A stretch of DNA of 64,000 nucleotides from CAVSSX01 sp963730735 (GTDB taxonomy: Bacteria; Actinomycetota; Acidimicrobiia; Acidimicrobiales; RAAP-2): the NCBI GenBank assembly GCA_963730735.1, contig CAVSSX010000007.1:1178001-1242000 (forward strand), written 5' to 3'. The notes beneath the pieces were generated by a model, which saw only the letters and a program-made list of their open reading frames with translations, was not told where the DNA came from and did not search any database. Below are positions 23,163-31,531 of this stretch, one piece after another (positions within the stretch are counted from its first letter, which is position 1; every line of letters begins with the position of its first letter). A program made the translations under genes and the position numbers.

Positions 23163-24131
23163 TCAGGGATGGGGGAGGAGGACCAGCCGTGCGGCCGGCC
23201 CGGCCGGCGGGGTGTTCCAGAGGGTCGCCACATCGGCCAGGGGTCGACCGACGGCGTCGACCGAGAACGCACCGGCGCCGAGCTGGGCCGCCAGCTCGGG
23301 CAGCACGGCCAGCATGCCGGCGGCGCCGACCGAGCCCTGACCGCTGCCGAGCACGTGGAGATTGGCCTGGCGGAGGGTGGCCGAGGGGAGGCGGACGTCG
23401 GGGCCGGCCACGGCGCCGATCTGGATCCACGAGAGGAGCCTCGAGCGGTCGCGGCGTCCGACCACCAGGGGTGTCATGGCCAGCTCGGCCGGCGCCCCCC
23501 ACAGGTAGTCGAGCACGACGTCGACCTCGGCGGCCGTGGACGCCAGCCGTTCGGCCACCTGGCCGGGATCGGCGGCGAGATCGACGGTGGCGTCGGCCCC
23601 CAACGACGCCAGCGCGGCCAACCGCTCGGCCCCCCGTCCGGCGGCCACCACGGCCGATGCACCGAGGTGCTTGGCCACCTGGATGGCCAGTCGACCGGCC
23701 GAACCGGTGGCCCCCAGGACGAGGACGGACTGACCGGGAGCGAACGCCACCCGTTGGCGCAGGGCGACCCACGACGACATCCCGGGGTTCATGGCCGCCG
23801 CCAGCACGACCGGGTCGGCGTCGGCGGGCAGCGGCAGCGAGCGCCGGACGTCGATGACGGTCCGGTCGGCCATGGCCCCGTAGGCCGTGTCGGGGAGGAC
23901 GAAGTACACCAAGGAGCCGTCGGGCCGACGGCCGACACCGTCGACGCCGGGGATCAGCGGCAGGTCCCCGGTGGAGGTGTAGTGCGAGCCGTTGGCCTGC
24001 GACCGGACCCGAGGGTGCAGCCCGGACGCCAGGACCTCGACCAGCTCCTCGTCGTCGCCCGTCGGGACGGGAGCCGGGAACTCCTCGTAGCGGGGAGGCT
24101 GGTCGAGCTGGCGGACGACGGCAGCGTGCAT
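23163..24131 (-). CDS. Quinone-oxidoreductase-like zinc-free MDR protein
   Basis: 322 residues from ATG 24131, with AAGGG upstream; an ATG at 24182 lies inside the operator region and is unlikely. The MDR fold is recognisable: N-terminal GroES-like half with LPLIPGVDGVG, the VLGATGSAGRLAIQVAKHLG nucleotide-binding loop, and no zinc cysteines. Such enzymes reduce quinones or enones with NADPH. It is divergent from a MarR regulator with two matched inverted repeats between, a typical arrangement for a quinone or redox-stress module. Confidence 0.87.
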   Translation of the reverse strand: MHAAVVRQLDQPPRYEEFPAPVPTGDDEELVEVLASGLHPRVRSQANGSHYTSTGDLPLIPGVDGVGRRPDGSLVYFVLPDTAYGAMADRTVIDVRRSLPLPADADPVVLAAAMNPGMSSWVALRQRVAFAPGQSVLVLGATGSAGRLAIQVAKHLGASAVVAAGRGAERLAALASLGADATVDLAADPGQVAERLASTAAEVDVVLDYLWGAPAELAMTPLVVGRRDRSRLLSWIQIGAVAGPDVRLPSATLRQANLHVLGSGQGSVGAAGMLAVLPELAAQLGAGAFSVDAVGRPLADVATLWNTPPAGPAARLVLLPHP

Positions 24132-24169
24132 GGCGGGACCCTTCGTCGAGGTGGGTGGACGGTCAATAG

Positions 24170-24207
24170 TTGGTATGCCCAATCATATACTTGGTGACGC
24201 CAAGTAT
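24170..24207. promoter_or_regulatory. Two tandem MarR-type operators
   Basis: Two inverted repeats of the same core TTGG-N5-CCAA lie between the divergent oxidoreductase and MarR genes. The second is extended to a perfect 8-base arm: ATACTTGG (24187-24194), five bases, CCAAGTAT (24200-24207). The first is TTGG (24170-24173), five bases, CCAA (24179-24182). Their centres are 21 bases apart, two helical turns, which would put two dimers on one face of the DNA. Confidence 0.75.
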
Positions 24208-24225
24208 GTCCGGTAGCGTGCGCAC

Positions 24226-24696
24226 ATGGACGAAGCGCCCGACGTCACCGCCACCCCGGTCCTGGTCGACGCCCTCGTCCAGCTCACCTTCGCCGTGCAC
24301 GAGATCCTGACCCGGGCGGTGGCCCCGGTCGGTCTCTCGGTCAGCCAGCTGCGCTTGCTCGGGATCCTTCGGGATCGCACACCCCCGATGACCGCCATCG
24401 CCGAGCACCTGGGACTCGACCGATCGTCGGTCACCGGTCTGGTGGACCGGGCCGAGCGGCGTGGGCTCGTCGTCCGCATCCCCTCCGACGAGGATGCCCG
24501 GGTGACGTTGGTGCGTGTCACCGAGGCCGGCGCCGAACTCGTCGGGCAACTGGCGGCGGTGGTGGTCACCGAGATCGAGGCCCTGGTCGAGCCGGTGGGG
24601 ACCGGCGACCGGGACGCCGTCGTGCGGGCGGCGGGGATGGCCCTGGGCGGGCGCGGGCCCTTCGGGTTCGAGCCGACGGTCCGGCGCCGCCCCTGA
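24226..24696 (+). CDS. MarR-family transcriptional regulator
   Basis: 156 residues. Winged HTH: LSVSQLRLLGILRD, TAIAEHLGLDRSSVTGLVDR as recognition helix, RRGLVVRIPSDEDARVTLV as wing with the conserved DxR. ATG 24226. It lies divergent from the quinone-oxidoreductase-like gene and most likely represses both genes through the paired inverted repeats, being released by a phenolic, quinone or oxidant ligand, as is usual for the family. No cysteine in a redox-sensing position is evident. Confidence 0.9.
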   Translation: MDEAPDVTATPVLVDALVQLTFAVHEILTRAVAPVGLSVSQLRLLGILRDRTPPMTAIAEHLGLDRSSVTGLVDRAERRGLVVRIPSDEDARVTLVRVTEAGAELVGQLAAVVVTEIEALVEPVGTGDRDAVVRAAGMALGGRGPFGFEPTVRRRP

Positions 24697-24795
24697 GCCG
24701 ACGGCTCGGCCGTCGCTCCGGCCATGGCCGAGTGGGAGGTTCGGACACACGTGGCCCGCCGACGACCCTTGACTCTCTCCTCCACCGATGTCATA

Positions 24796-24817
24796 TTTCA
24801 CTAGCTACCTAGTGAAA
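24796..24817. promoter_or_regulatory. Candidate GntR/YtrA operator
   Basis: TTTCACTAG (24796-24804) and CTAGTGAAA (24809-24817) are perfect nine-base arms around CTAC, ending 11 bases before the GTG start of the GntR-family gene. Binding here would overlap the ribosome site or promoter and repress the regulator-ABC operon. Confidence 0.7.
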
Positions 24818-24828
24818 GCGAGTGGGGC

Positions 24829-25221
24829 GTGATCGAGTTCCATCTGGATTCGAAGTCGGGGGTGGCGCCCTACCTGCAGCTGGTGCAGCAGGTGCGGCGG
24901 GCGATCGCCCTCGGCCTCGTGCACGAGGGCGATCAGCTGCCGACGGTCAAGGAGGTCGTCGGGCAGATCGCCATCAACCCGAACACGGTCTTCAAGGCCT
25001 ACCGCGAGCTCGAGCACGTGGGTCTGGTCACCGCCCGCACCGGCGTCGGCACCTTCGTGGCCGTCTCCTCGAGCGCCGAAGCCGTGGCCGCCCAACGACC
25101 CCTCCGCCACGATCTCCAGCGGTGGCTGGCCCGGGCCCGTGCCGCCGGCCTCGACGACGAGAGCATCGAGGCCCTCTTCTTCGAGTCCTTTCGGGACGCC
25201 TCCTCGGTCGACATCGGATGA
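24829..25221 (+). CDS. GntR-family regulator, YtrA subfamily
   Basis: 130 residues from GTG 24829. The N-terminal winged HTH is typical: PYLQLVQQVRRAIALGLVHEGDQLPTV region followed by INPNTVFKAYRELEHVGLV and the wing TGVGTFV. The short helical tail of about 50 residues, without a large ligand domain, defines the YtrA subfamily, whose members sit at the head of ABC transporter operons. Its TGA overlaps the ATG of the ABC ATPase gene. A strong palindrome lies directly upstream. Confidence 0.92.
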   Translation: MIEFHLDSKSGVAPYLQLVQQVRRAIALGLVHEGDQLPTVKEVVGQIAINPNTVFKAYRELEHVGLVTARTGVGTFVAVSSSAEAVAAQRPLRHDLQRWLARARAAGLDDESIEALFFESFRDASSVDIG

Positions 25222-26111
25222 CGACCGTCCTTGAGGCGAACTCGCTGTCGAAGCGCTACCGGACGAAGTACGCGCTCAGCGACTGCACGCTGACCGTGCC
25301 GTCGGACCACGTGGTGGGCATCGTCGGGCCCAACGGCGCCGGCAAATCGACGTTGCTGAACCTGGCCGCCGGCCTGCTCTCGCCCACGGCCGGGACGATC
25401 GACGTCCTCGGGGGACCGCCGGCCCGGGACGCCGCCGCCCTCGGACGGGTCGGGTTCGTGGCCCAGGAGCCGCCGGTGTACTCATCGTTGAGCGTCCGGG
25501 ACCACCTCCACCTCGGCGCCCGACTGAACCAGAATTGGGATGCGGCGCTGGCCGACCGGCGCATCGCCGACCTCCGCCTCGACCCGGCCCAGCGGGCCGG
25601 CAAGCTGTCAGGGGGTCAGCGGGCGCAGCTCGCCCTCACCCTGGCCGTGGCCAAGCGCCCCGAGCTGCTGCTGCTCGACGAGCCCGTCGCCGCCCTGGAT
25701 CCGCTGGCCCGCCGGGAGTTCCTCCAGGTCCTGATGGAGACGGTGGCCGAGCACGGACTGAGCGTGGTCCTCTCCTCGCACCTGGTCTCCGACATCGAGC
25801 GCGTGTGCGACTTCCTCATCATCCTGGCCCGCTCCCGGGTCCAGCTGGCCGGCGAGGTGGACGACCTGCTCGGCTCGCACCACCGGCTCATCGGGCCCCG
25901 GTGCGAGCCCGGCCAGGCTCCGGCCAACCAGGTGGTGATCGAGGCCCGGCACACCGAGCGCCAGAGCAGCCTCATCGTGCGCAGCGACGGCCCGATCGTC
26001 GAGCCGGCGTGGGCCATCGAGCCGATCGGGCTCGAGGACCTGGTGCTGGCCTACATGGGCCGGGAACCTGCGTCGACCGACGGTCGGCCCGAAGCCGAGG
26101 ATCCGTCGTGA
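25218..26111 (+). CDS. ABC transporter ATP-binding protein
   Basis: 297 residues from ATG 25218 (ATGA overlap with the GntR stop). Walker A is GPNGAGKST, the Q-loop is in GFVAQEPP, the signature motif is KLSGGQRAQ, Walker B LLLLDEPVAAL and the switch histidine SSHLV. A C-terminal extension of about 80 residues follows. It drives the membrane protein encoded immediately after, which begins with a GTG overlapping this stop. YtrA-type operons of this form often deal with envelope stress or antimicrobial peptides; the substrate is not known. Confidence 0.93.
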   Translation: MTTVLEANSLSKRYRTKYALSDCTLTVPSDHVVGIVGPNGAGKSTLLNLAAGLLSPTAGTIDVLGGPPARDAAALGRVGFVAQEPPVYSSLSVRDHLHLGARLNQNWDAALADRRIADLRLDPAQRAGKLSGGQRAQLALTLAVAKRPELLLLDEPVAALDPLARREFLQVLMETVAEHGLSVVLSSHLVSDIERVCDFLIILARSRVQLAGEVDDLLGSHHRLIGPRCEPGQAPANQVVIEARHTERQSSLIVRSDGPIVEPAWAIEPIGLEDLVLAYMGREPASTDGRPEAEDPS

Positions 26112-27212
26112 TCTGGCTGGCCTGGCGACAGTTCCGGACCCAGGCCCTGGTGGTGGTGGGTGTGCTCGTCGTCCTCGGGGTGTTCCTGGCCGTCTCGGGA
26201 ACGCAGATCGTCCACTACGCCGACACCACCCTGGCCACGTGCAACCGTCGCAACGACTGTAGTGGTGCCGAGTCCCACTTCGAGGCGCTCAACCACTGGA
26301 TCCATGCCCTGAGCGCGCTGCTGCTCGCCGTCCCGGCCCTGATCGGCATCTTCTGGGGCGCCCCGCTGGTGGCCCGGGAGCTCGAGAGCCGGACGAACCA
26401 ACTGGTGTGGACCCAGAGCGTCACCCGGACCGCGATGGTTCGTCACCAAGGTGGCGCTGGTCGGCGGGGCCAGCGTCCTGGTCGCCGCCCTCCTCAGCTG
26501 GATGATCACGTGGTGGGCGAGCGCCTACGACCGGGTCCAGAACGTCCCCTACGGCGTCTTCGATCAACGGGACCTCGTGCCGGTGGGCTACGCGCTCTTC
26601 GCCTTCGCCCTCGGGGTGGTGGTCGGGGCGGTGCTCCGCCGGACGCTCCCGGCCATGGCGGCCACGCTCGCCGGCTTCGTGCTCGTCCGCTACGCCGTCA
26701 CCCAGTGGGTCCGGCCCCGACTGTTCACGCCCGTCCATCAATTGACGTCCTTCAGTTCGCAGTTCCTCACCTCGGTGGGTGGCAACCCCTCACCCCCCGG
26801 CACCGGATCGATCAACCCCGCCGACTGGTTCCTCTCGCAGGAGACCCTCACAGCGGCCGGCCAGGTGATCGGCCAGAACGGGGGCATCGGTCCCGACGGG
26901 GAGATCAACTTCGTCGCCGGTGCCCACGGGGCCACAGTGCTCGAAGGGGTCGGCACCTGCCCGAACCGGTTCCCCAGCCCGACCGCTCCCGGCGCCGGCG
27001 GGGCCAGCGGGCAGAAGGTGGCCCATGCCACGGCGTCGGCCAACGAGGCGGTGGCGCGGTGCCTGGCCAGTTTCCACCTCAGGACCCTGGCCACGTTCCA
27101 GCCCGAGAGCCGCTACTGGCCCTTCCAGTGGGTCGAGACGGCCATCTTCGTGGCGTTGGCGGTGGCGCTCCTGGGCGGCGCCCTGTGGTGGGTGCGCCGC
27201 CGTCTGTCGTAG
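26108..27212 (+). pseudogene. ABC transporter permease, frameshifted near 26432
   Basis: The GTG at 26108 (GTGA overlap) starts VIWLAWRQFRTQALVVVGV, the usual opening of ABC-2-type permeases of YtrA operons, followed by ALLLAVPALIGIFWGAPLVA and a conserved ESRTNQLVWTQSVTRT. There the frame breaks: after TRT the other frame continues as RWFVTKVALVGGASVLVAAL and on to the last helix and stop at 27212. One extra base around 26432 accounts for it, and total length minus one is divisible by three (about 367 residues). Six helices are visible, with a large external loop (about residues 215-330). It is the membrane half of the transporter. Confidence 0.82.
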
Positions 27213-27285
27213 CCGACATGGCACACTCGGGCCGTCATCCACGTGGTGGTCGCCCGGGGGCGACCGAGCCGGAGGGAGAGGTCCG

Positions 27286-28039
27286 TTGGCCACGTTCGTC
27301 TTGGTCCATGGGGCGATGCACGGGGGCTGGTGCTGGGGTCCGGTCCGCCGCCTGCTCTCGGCACGGGGCCACGACGTCCATGCGCCGACGCTGCGGGGGC
27401 AGGGCGAGCGGCGGACCGAGGTGGACCGGACCACCGGGGTCACCACGCACGTGAGTGACCTCGAGGAGCTGCTGTGGTTCGAGGACCTCGACGAGGTCCA
27501 CCTCGTGCTCCACAGTTACGCCGGCGTGCTGGCCGGACCCCTGGCTGACCGGGCGGGCCGGCGTCTCGCCTCGGTCGTGTTCCTCGGGGCGTTCGTGACG
27601 GGGCCCGGCCAGTCGTTGGCCGACGTCGAGCCGCCCGAGGTGGCCGAGCGCTATCGACGCCTCGCCGAGGTCGGCGGTGACGGCTGGCTGGTGCCGGCGT
27701 CGGCCCAGTTCCTCGATCAGTGGGGCGTCACCGACGCCGCGCTTCGGCGCTGGGTCGGGCGCGCGCCTCACCGACTTCCCGCTGCGCTGTGTCACCGAGC
27801 CGACCACCTTCGACCCGGCGGGCCTCGCCGACGTCCGCAAGGTCTACGTCGCCCACACCGATCCGCCACTCGACAGCCTGGCCCCGTTCTACGCCGAGGC
27901 CACCGCGGCGGGTTGGGAGACGCACGAACTGGCCTACGGCCACGACATGATGCTCGTCGCCCCCGAGGCGACGGCGACGCTGCTCGAACGGATCGCCGCC
28001 GGGCCGGCGGCCGCCGGTGCGGTACCGTCGAGGACATGA
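27286..28039 (+). pseudogene. Alpha/beta hydrolase, frameshifted near 27760
   Basis: TTG start at 27286 behind GGAGGGAGAG. The N-terminal half is a clear small alpha/beta hydrolase: TFVLVHGAMHGGWCWGPV, then VHLVLHSYAGVLAGPLADRA. The nucleophile elbow reads LHSYAG, so the serine lies in HSYAG (GxSxG with His at the first Gly). At RRWVG (about 27760) one extra base inside a run of GC dinucleotides shifts the frame. The other frame continues with ARLTDFPLRCVTEPTTFD and a C-terminal HDMMLVAPEATA holding the catalytic His. Length minus one is divisible by three (about 250 residues). It resembles salicylate-esterase or EstC-like hydrolases. The stop overlaps the AraC gene start. Confidence 0.8.
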
Positions 28040-28446
28040 CGCCCGAGGAGCTCGCCGACCTGGCGCACCTGCGGCGGGCCCGTGACTTCATCGATCGGAA
28101 CTACGCCGAGCCGCTCGACGTCCCCGGCATGGCCCAGGCGGCCCTCATGTCGACGGCCCACTTCTCCCGCAAGTTCCGGGCGGCCTACGGCGAGACGCCG
28201 TACGCCTACCTGATGACCCGGCGCATCGAGCGGGCGAAGTCGCTGCTGCGCTCGGGGATGTCGGTGACCGACGCCTGCGTCACGGTCGGCGCCACGTCGC
28301 TCGGCTCGTTCAGTTCCCGCTTCACCGAGATCGTGGGGGAGACCCCGTCGCAGTACCGGGCGCGTGACCACTCGGACCTCGAGGGCGTGCCGCCGTGTGT
28401 GACCAAGTTCGCCACCCGGCCGCAGCGCACGCCGGTCAGCGTCTGA
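28036..28446 (+). CDS. AraC-family DNA-binding regulator (HTH only)
   Basis: 136 residues from ATG 28036. Two HTH units cover nearly the whole protein: LDVPGMAQAALMSTAHFSRK and VTDACVTVGATSLGSFSSRF, with the conserved GETPYAYLMTRRIERAKSLL linker. There is no separate ligand domain, so activity is set either by expression or by partners, as for SoxS/MarA-like short regulators. It is coupled to the hydrolase upstream and is followed by a VOC gene and a DUF1059-like gene; this AraC-VOC pairing recurs in actinobacteria. Confidence 0.9.
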   Translation: MTPEELADLAHLRRARDFIDRNYAEPLDVPGMAQAALMSTAHFSRKFRAAYGETPYAYLMTRRIERAKSLLRSGMSVTDACVTVGATSLGSFSSRFTEIVGETPSQYRARDHSDLEGVPPCVTKFATRPQRTPVSV

Positions 28447-28550
28447 ACCCCGGGGCCCCACCGCCGGTCGTCCCAGACGACCCACCCATCGCTGCGCACC
28501 GAGCAGGATCGGAGAAGCAACCGGGAAGGCCCCACTCGTAGGGTTTTCCT

Positions 28551-28952
28551 ATGACCATCAACGTTGCTTCCATGTTCATCCCCGTCCACGATCCGGAGGC
28601 CGCCCTCGGCTTCTACCGGGACGGGCTCGGCCTCGAGGTCCGCAACGACGTGGCCTCCGACGGCTTCCGGTGGGTGACCGTCGGCGCCCCGGGCGACGAG
28701 CTCGGCATCGTCCTCTCGCAACCCCACGGCGGGCGGTCGCAGGCCGAGGGCGACGCCCTGCTGGCCCTCGTCACCCAGGGATCCCTGCAGGCGGCGATCT
28801 TCGTCGCCGACGACCTCGACACCACGTTCGAGAACGTCCGGGCGTCGGGGGCCGAGATCCTCCAGGAGCCGACGGACCAGCCGTGGGGCGTCCGGGACTG
28901 CGCCGTCCGGGACCCCTCCGGCAACCTCGTCCGCATCCAAGCCCGATCCTGA
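28551..28952 (+). CDS. VOC/glyoxalase-family protein
   Basis: 133 residues, ATG 28551. Two beta-alpha-beta-beta-beta units: INVASMFIPVHDPEAALGFY, GLGLEVRNDV, then AAIFVADDLDTTFENVRASG and VRDCAVRDPSGNLVRI. Metal-ligand positions (one in HDPEA, one Glu/Gln) are only partly kept, so it may be a resistance or binding protein rather than a true glyoxalase. It lies between the AraC regulator and the small DUF1059-like gene, likely as one regulated unit. Confidence 0.87.
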   Translation: MTINVASMFIPVHDPEAALGFYRDGLGLEVRNDVASDGFRWVTVGAPGDELGIVLSQPHGGRSQAEGDALLALVTQGSLQAAIFVADDLDTTFENVRASGAEILQEPTDQPWGVRDCAVRDPSGNLVRIQARS

Positions 28953-29059
28953 TACCGGCGCCCTGGCGCCCGGCGACGACGCGGCCTTCGGCCGACATCG
29001 GCCGGATCGCCGTGGCTGCCCCTGAACTCCACCGACCATCACAAAGGAGAGCGACACCC

Positions 29060-29296
29060 ATGAAGACGATGACCTGTGAGCAACTCGGCGGGGCCTGTGA
29101 CCTCGCGCTGCACGGCACGACGGCCGACGACGTCATCAAGGCCCAGGACGCCCACCTGAAGGAGGTCGTCGCCGGTGGCGACGAGTCGCACCGCGACGCC
29201 CTGAAGGCCATGAAGGGCCGGTGGCGGCACCCGATCTCGGGCATGGGTTGGTACAAGGAGACCAAGCGGACCTTCGCCGCCCTGCCCGAAGACTGA
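29060..29296 (+). CDS. DUF1059-like small protein
   Basis: 78 residues; ATG 29060 follows AAAGGAGA. It starts MKTMTCEQLGGACDLALHG with two cysteines and ends HPISGMGWYKETKRTFAALP. The whole length matches a small conserved actinobacterial/proteobacterial protein related to DUF1059, usually encoded beside AraC and VOC genes as here. Function unknown; soluble, with a strongly conserved WYK..KR end. Followed by a strong hairpin terminator. Confidence 0.8.
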   Translation: MKTMTCEQLGGACDLALHGTTADDVIKAQDAHLKEVVAGGDESHRDALKAMKGRWRHPISGMGWYKETKRTFAALPED

Positions 29297-29308
29297 CCGG
29301 CCGAGCAC

Positions 29309-29350
29309 CCGCCCGCTGCGTCGTCTCCGGAGCGACGACGTAGCGGGCGG
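29309..29350 (+). terminator. Strong hairpin terminator after the AraC-VOC-DUF1059 unit
   Basis: Seventeen-base arms (29309-29325 and 29334-29350) pair with a single mismatched or wobble position around an eight-base loop, ending 54 bases after the stop of the DUF1059-like gene. No U-tract follows. The size and position make transcription termination likely. Confidence 0.7.
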
Positions 29351-29664
29351 GCGGTTCGCCTCTGGAGTCGATGACGAACCGCTCCGGCGGTGACTGCGTC
29401 CTTTCACCGGTTCGACCGAAATTGCCGGCCCATTTACCCATTCGGTGGGCACCGACTACTCGAGTCTGCCGCTCGCTCATATCCTGTAAAAACAATCATC
29501 GTTGAGCTGGAATTGTACGAGAGTTGTGACTCATTAGCTTTCGCTTTTGCCCCCTTCAATTGTCGCAACATATATGCGAAGATCGCCGATGCAGGGGGGG
29601 TTGAGGGGAATCCCATCTGTCCGCGCAGCCCGGCCGTGCTGCAACGACGAATCGGAGGTTCTTC
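29351..29664 (+). other. A+T-rich leader region of the repeat protein
   Basis: About 310 bases without a gene, noticeably A+T-rich between 29440 and 29590 against a very GC-rich background. It must hold the promoter of the secreted repeat protein at 29665; a candidate is listed separately. No riboswitch motif was recognised. Confidence 0.5.
29547..29576 (+). promoter_or_regulatory. Candidate promoter of the secreted repeat protein
   Basis: TTGCCC (29547-29552) and TATATG (29571-29576) are spaced by 18 bases in the most A+T-rich part of the upstream region. A transcript would start near 29583, leaving about 80 bases of leader to the GTG start. Confidence 0.4.
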
Positions 29665-31461
29665 GTGCATTTGAACATTCCTCTCAGTGCCGGATCCGGG
29701 GGCATGCCCGGACGGTCGCCCCGCCGGGGCCGCCGGAGGGCGGCGATCGGCGCCCTGGTCGGCACACTGGCCCTGGCGGGCGTGGGCGCGTTGTCCACCA
29801 CCGCCGCGTCGGCGGCCACCGACGGTGTCGGGGGCGGGGCGTTCGGCGCCTCGGCCAGTGGCCCCATCAACTTGGCCCCCACGCCGACCGTGACCCTCCC
29901 GCCATCAGGGGCTCCGCAATCCGCGTCCCTGAGTAACGTCAGCGCTGCCGGGCTCCTGTCGACCGGCCTGGTGACCGTCAACACCGGCGCCACCGGTGTC
30001 GGGACGGCGGCCGAGCAGGTCCAGAGCCAGGCCCAGGTGGCCGCGGTGAACACCTCGCTGGTGGGCCTCAGCAACGTCGTCGACGCCACCACGGTCACCT
30101 CGAATTGCACCTCGAACGCCAGCGGTTCGAGCGGGACGACCAGCATCGCCGGCTTGTCGCTGCTCGGCGTACCGGTGGCGCTGCCCGCGACCATCCCGGC
30201 GAACTTCGGGGTCACCCTGCCCGCGTCGTTGTCATCCTTGCTGAGTGTGCAGCTAAATGCACAAACAGTCGTCCTCTCACCCGGCGCGTCGTCCATCACA
30301 GTCAATGGTCTGTTGATCAAGGTGCTGGGGTCGGGTCAAGTGCTGACGCTCGGCCAGGCCCAGTGTTCGGTCACCGGTCCGGATATCGACGTCGGCGGTG
30401 GCGGAGGTGGTGGTGGCGGAACCACGACCGGCCCGCCGACCGTCGGCAGCTCGTCGCCGACGAGCGGTGACCCGAGTGGCGGTGGGACGGTCACGATCAC
30501 GGGGACGAACCTCTGTGGTCTCTTGTCGGTGACCTTCGGCACCAACCCGAGCCCCTCGGCCACGGTGAACTCGACCTGCACGACCCTCACGGCCACCGCG
30601 CCCCCGGGGAGCGCCGGCACCGTGCCGCTGACCGTGACCACCCTCCTCGGCTCGACGATGTCGCCGGAGTCGTACACCTACATCCAGCCCGGCTACTGGA
30701 TGACGGCGTCCGACGGTGGGGTGTTCTCCTTCGGCGGAGCCGTGTTCTACGGCTCCATGGGCGGGAAGCCGCTGAACCAGCCGATCGTGGCCATGGCCGA
30801 CACCCCCGACCGCGGGGGCTACTGGCTGTTCGCCGCGGACGGTGGGGTCTTCGCCTTCGGTGACGCCAAGTTCTTCGGGTCGGTGCCCGGCGTGCTGGGT
30901 CCGCAGGGTCGGAGCCTGAACGGTCCGATCGTGGCGGCCGAGGCCGCACCTGACGGGCAGGGCTACCGGATGTTCGCCAGCGACGGCGGGGTGTTCGACT
31001 TCGGCGACGCCCAGTTCGTGGGTTCCCTGCCGGGCATCCACGTCACGCCGGTCAAGCCGGTGGTCGCCGCCACCAGCAATCCGGTGGGCCAGGGCTACTG
31101 GCTGGTGGCCGGCGACGGCGGGGTGTTCTCCTTCGGGAGCGCCCAGTTCCAGGGGTCCGAGGGCGGCAAGGCCCTCACGGCCGCCATCACGTCGATGTCG
31201 GCGACGCCGACGGGCAACGGCTACTGGATCTTCGGAGCCGACGGCGGCGTCTTCAACTTCGGTGACGCCGGGTACTTCGGTTCGCAGGGCGGCAAGCCGC
31301 TCAACGCACCGATCGTGGCCGGGGTCGGAACGTCCGACGGCGGGGGCTACTGGCTCTTCGCCACCGACGGCGGCGTCTTCAACTTCGGCAACGCACCGTA
31401 CGAGGGTTCGCTCGGTGCGATGCATCTGAACAAGCCGATCGTCGGAGGCGACGGCTGGTAG
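29665..31461 (+). CDS. Secreted protein with IPT/TIG domain and six GYW-DGGVFSFGDA repeats
   Basis: 598 residues from GTG 29665 with GGAGG upstream. A Sec signal (RRAAIGALVGTLALAGVGAL, cleavage after STTAASA) is followed by an Ala/Ser/Thr/Val-rich region with little structure evident (to about residue 240), a run of nine glycines, then an IPT/TIG immunoglobulin-like domain (PPTVGSSSPTSGDPSGGGTV to about 338). From residue 343 to the end come six tandem repeats of 40-48 residues with core GYWLFAxDGGVFxFGDAxFxGS and a closing PIV. The repeats probably form a beta-propeller-like or beta-solenoid surface structure. Abundant in Acidimicrobiia; function in adhesion or matrix is inferred. No LPxTG or lipobox, so it may be released. 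Confidence 0.85.
   Translation: MHLNIPLSAGSGGMPGRSPRRGRRRAAIGALVGTLALAGVGALSTTAASAATDGVGGGAFGASASGPINLAPTPTVTLPPSGAPQSASLSNVSAAGLLSTGLVTVNTGATGVGTAAEQVQSQAQVAAVNTSLVGLSNVVDATTVTSNCTSNASGSSGTTSIAGLSLLGVPVALPATIPANFGVTLPASLSSLLSVQLNAQTVVLSPGASSITVNGLLIKVLGSGQVLTLGQAQCSVTGPDIDVGGGGGGGGGTTTGPPTVGSSSPTSGDPSGGGTVTITGTNLCGLLSVTFGTNPSPSATVNSTCTTLTATAPPGSAGTVPLTVTTLLGSTMSPESYTYIQPGYWMTASDGGVFSFGGAVFYGSMGGKPLNQPIVAMADTPDRGGYWLFAADGGVFAFGDAKFFGSVPGVLGPQGRSLNGPIVAAEAAPDGQGYRMFASDGGVFDFGDAQFVGSLPGIHVTPVKPVVAATSNPVGQGYWLVAGDGGVFSFGSAQFQGSEGGKALTAAITSMSATPTGNGYWIFGADGGVFNFGDAGYFGSQGGKPLNAPIVAGVGTSDGGGYWLFATDGGVFNFGNAPYEGSLGAMHLNKPIVGGDGW
30691..31461 (+). repeat. Six in-frame tandem repeats of about 120-145 bases
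   Basis: These encode the GYW..DGGVFxFGxA..GS repeats of the secreted protein, beginning near residues 343, 387, 435, 479, 521 and 563. The repeats differ from each other at many positions, so recent copying is not indicated, but DGGVF and FG are invariant in all six. Confidence 0.8.
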
Positions 31462-31478
31462 AGGCCCCCCCAAGGCTC

Positions 31479-31512
31479 GCGGCCGGTCCTGGCAACCGTC
31501 AGGACCGGCCGC
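31479..31512. terminator. Hairpin 1 between convergent genes
   Basis: GCGGCCGGTCCT (31479-31490) pairs perfectly with AGGACCGGCCGC (31501-31512) around a ten-base loop, 18 bases after the stop of the repeat protein gene. It can act on either strand. Confidence 0.7.
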
Positions 31513-31531
31513 CGAGCTTTCCCGACAACCC

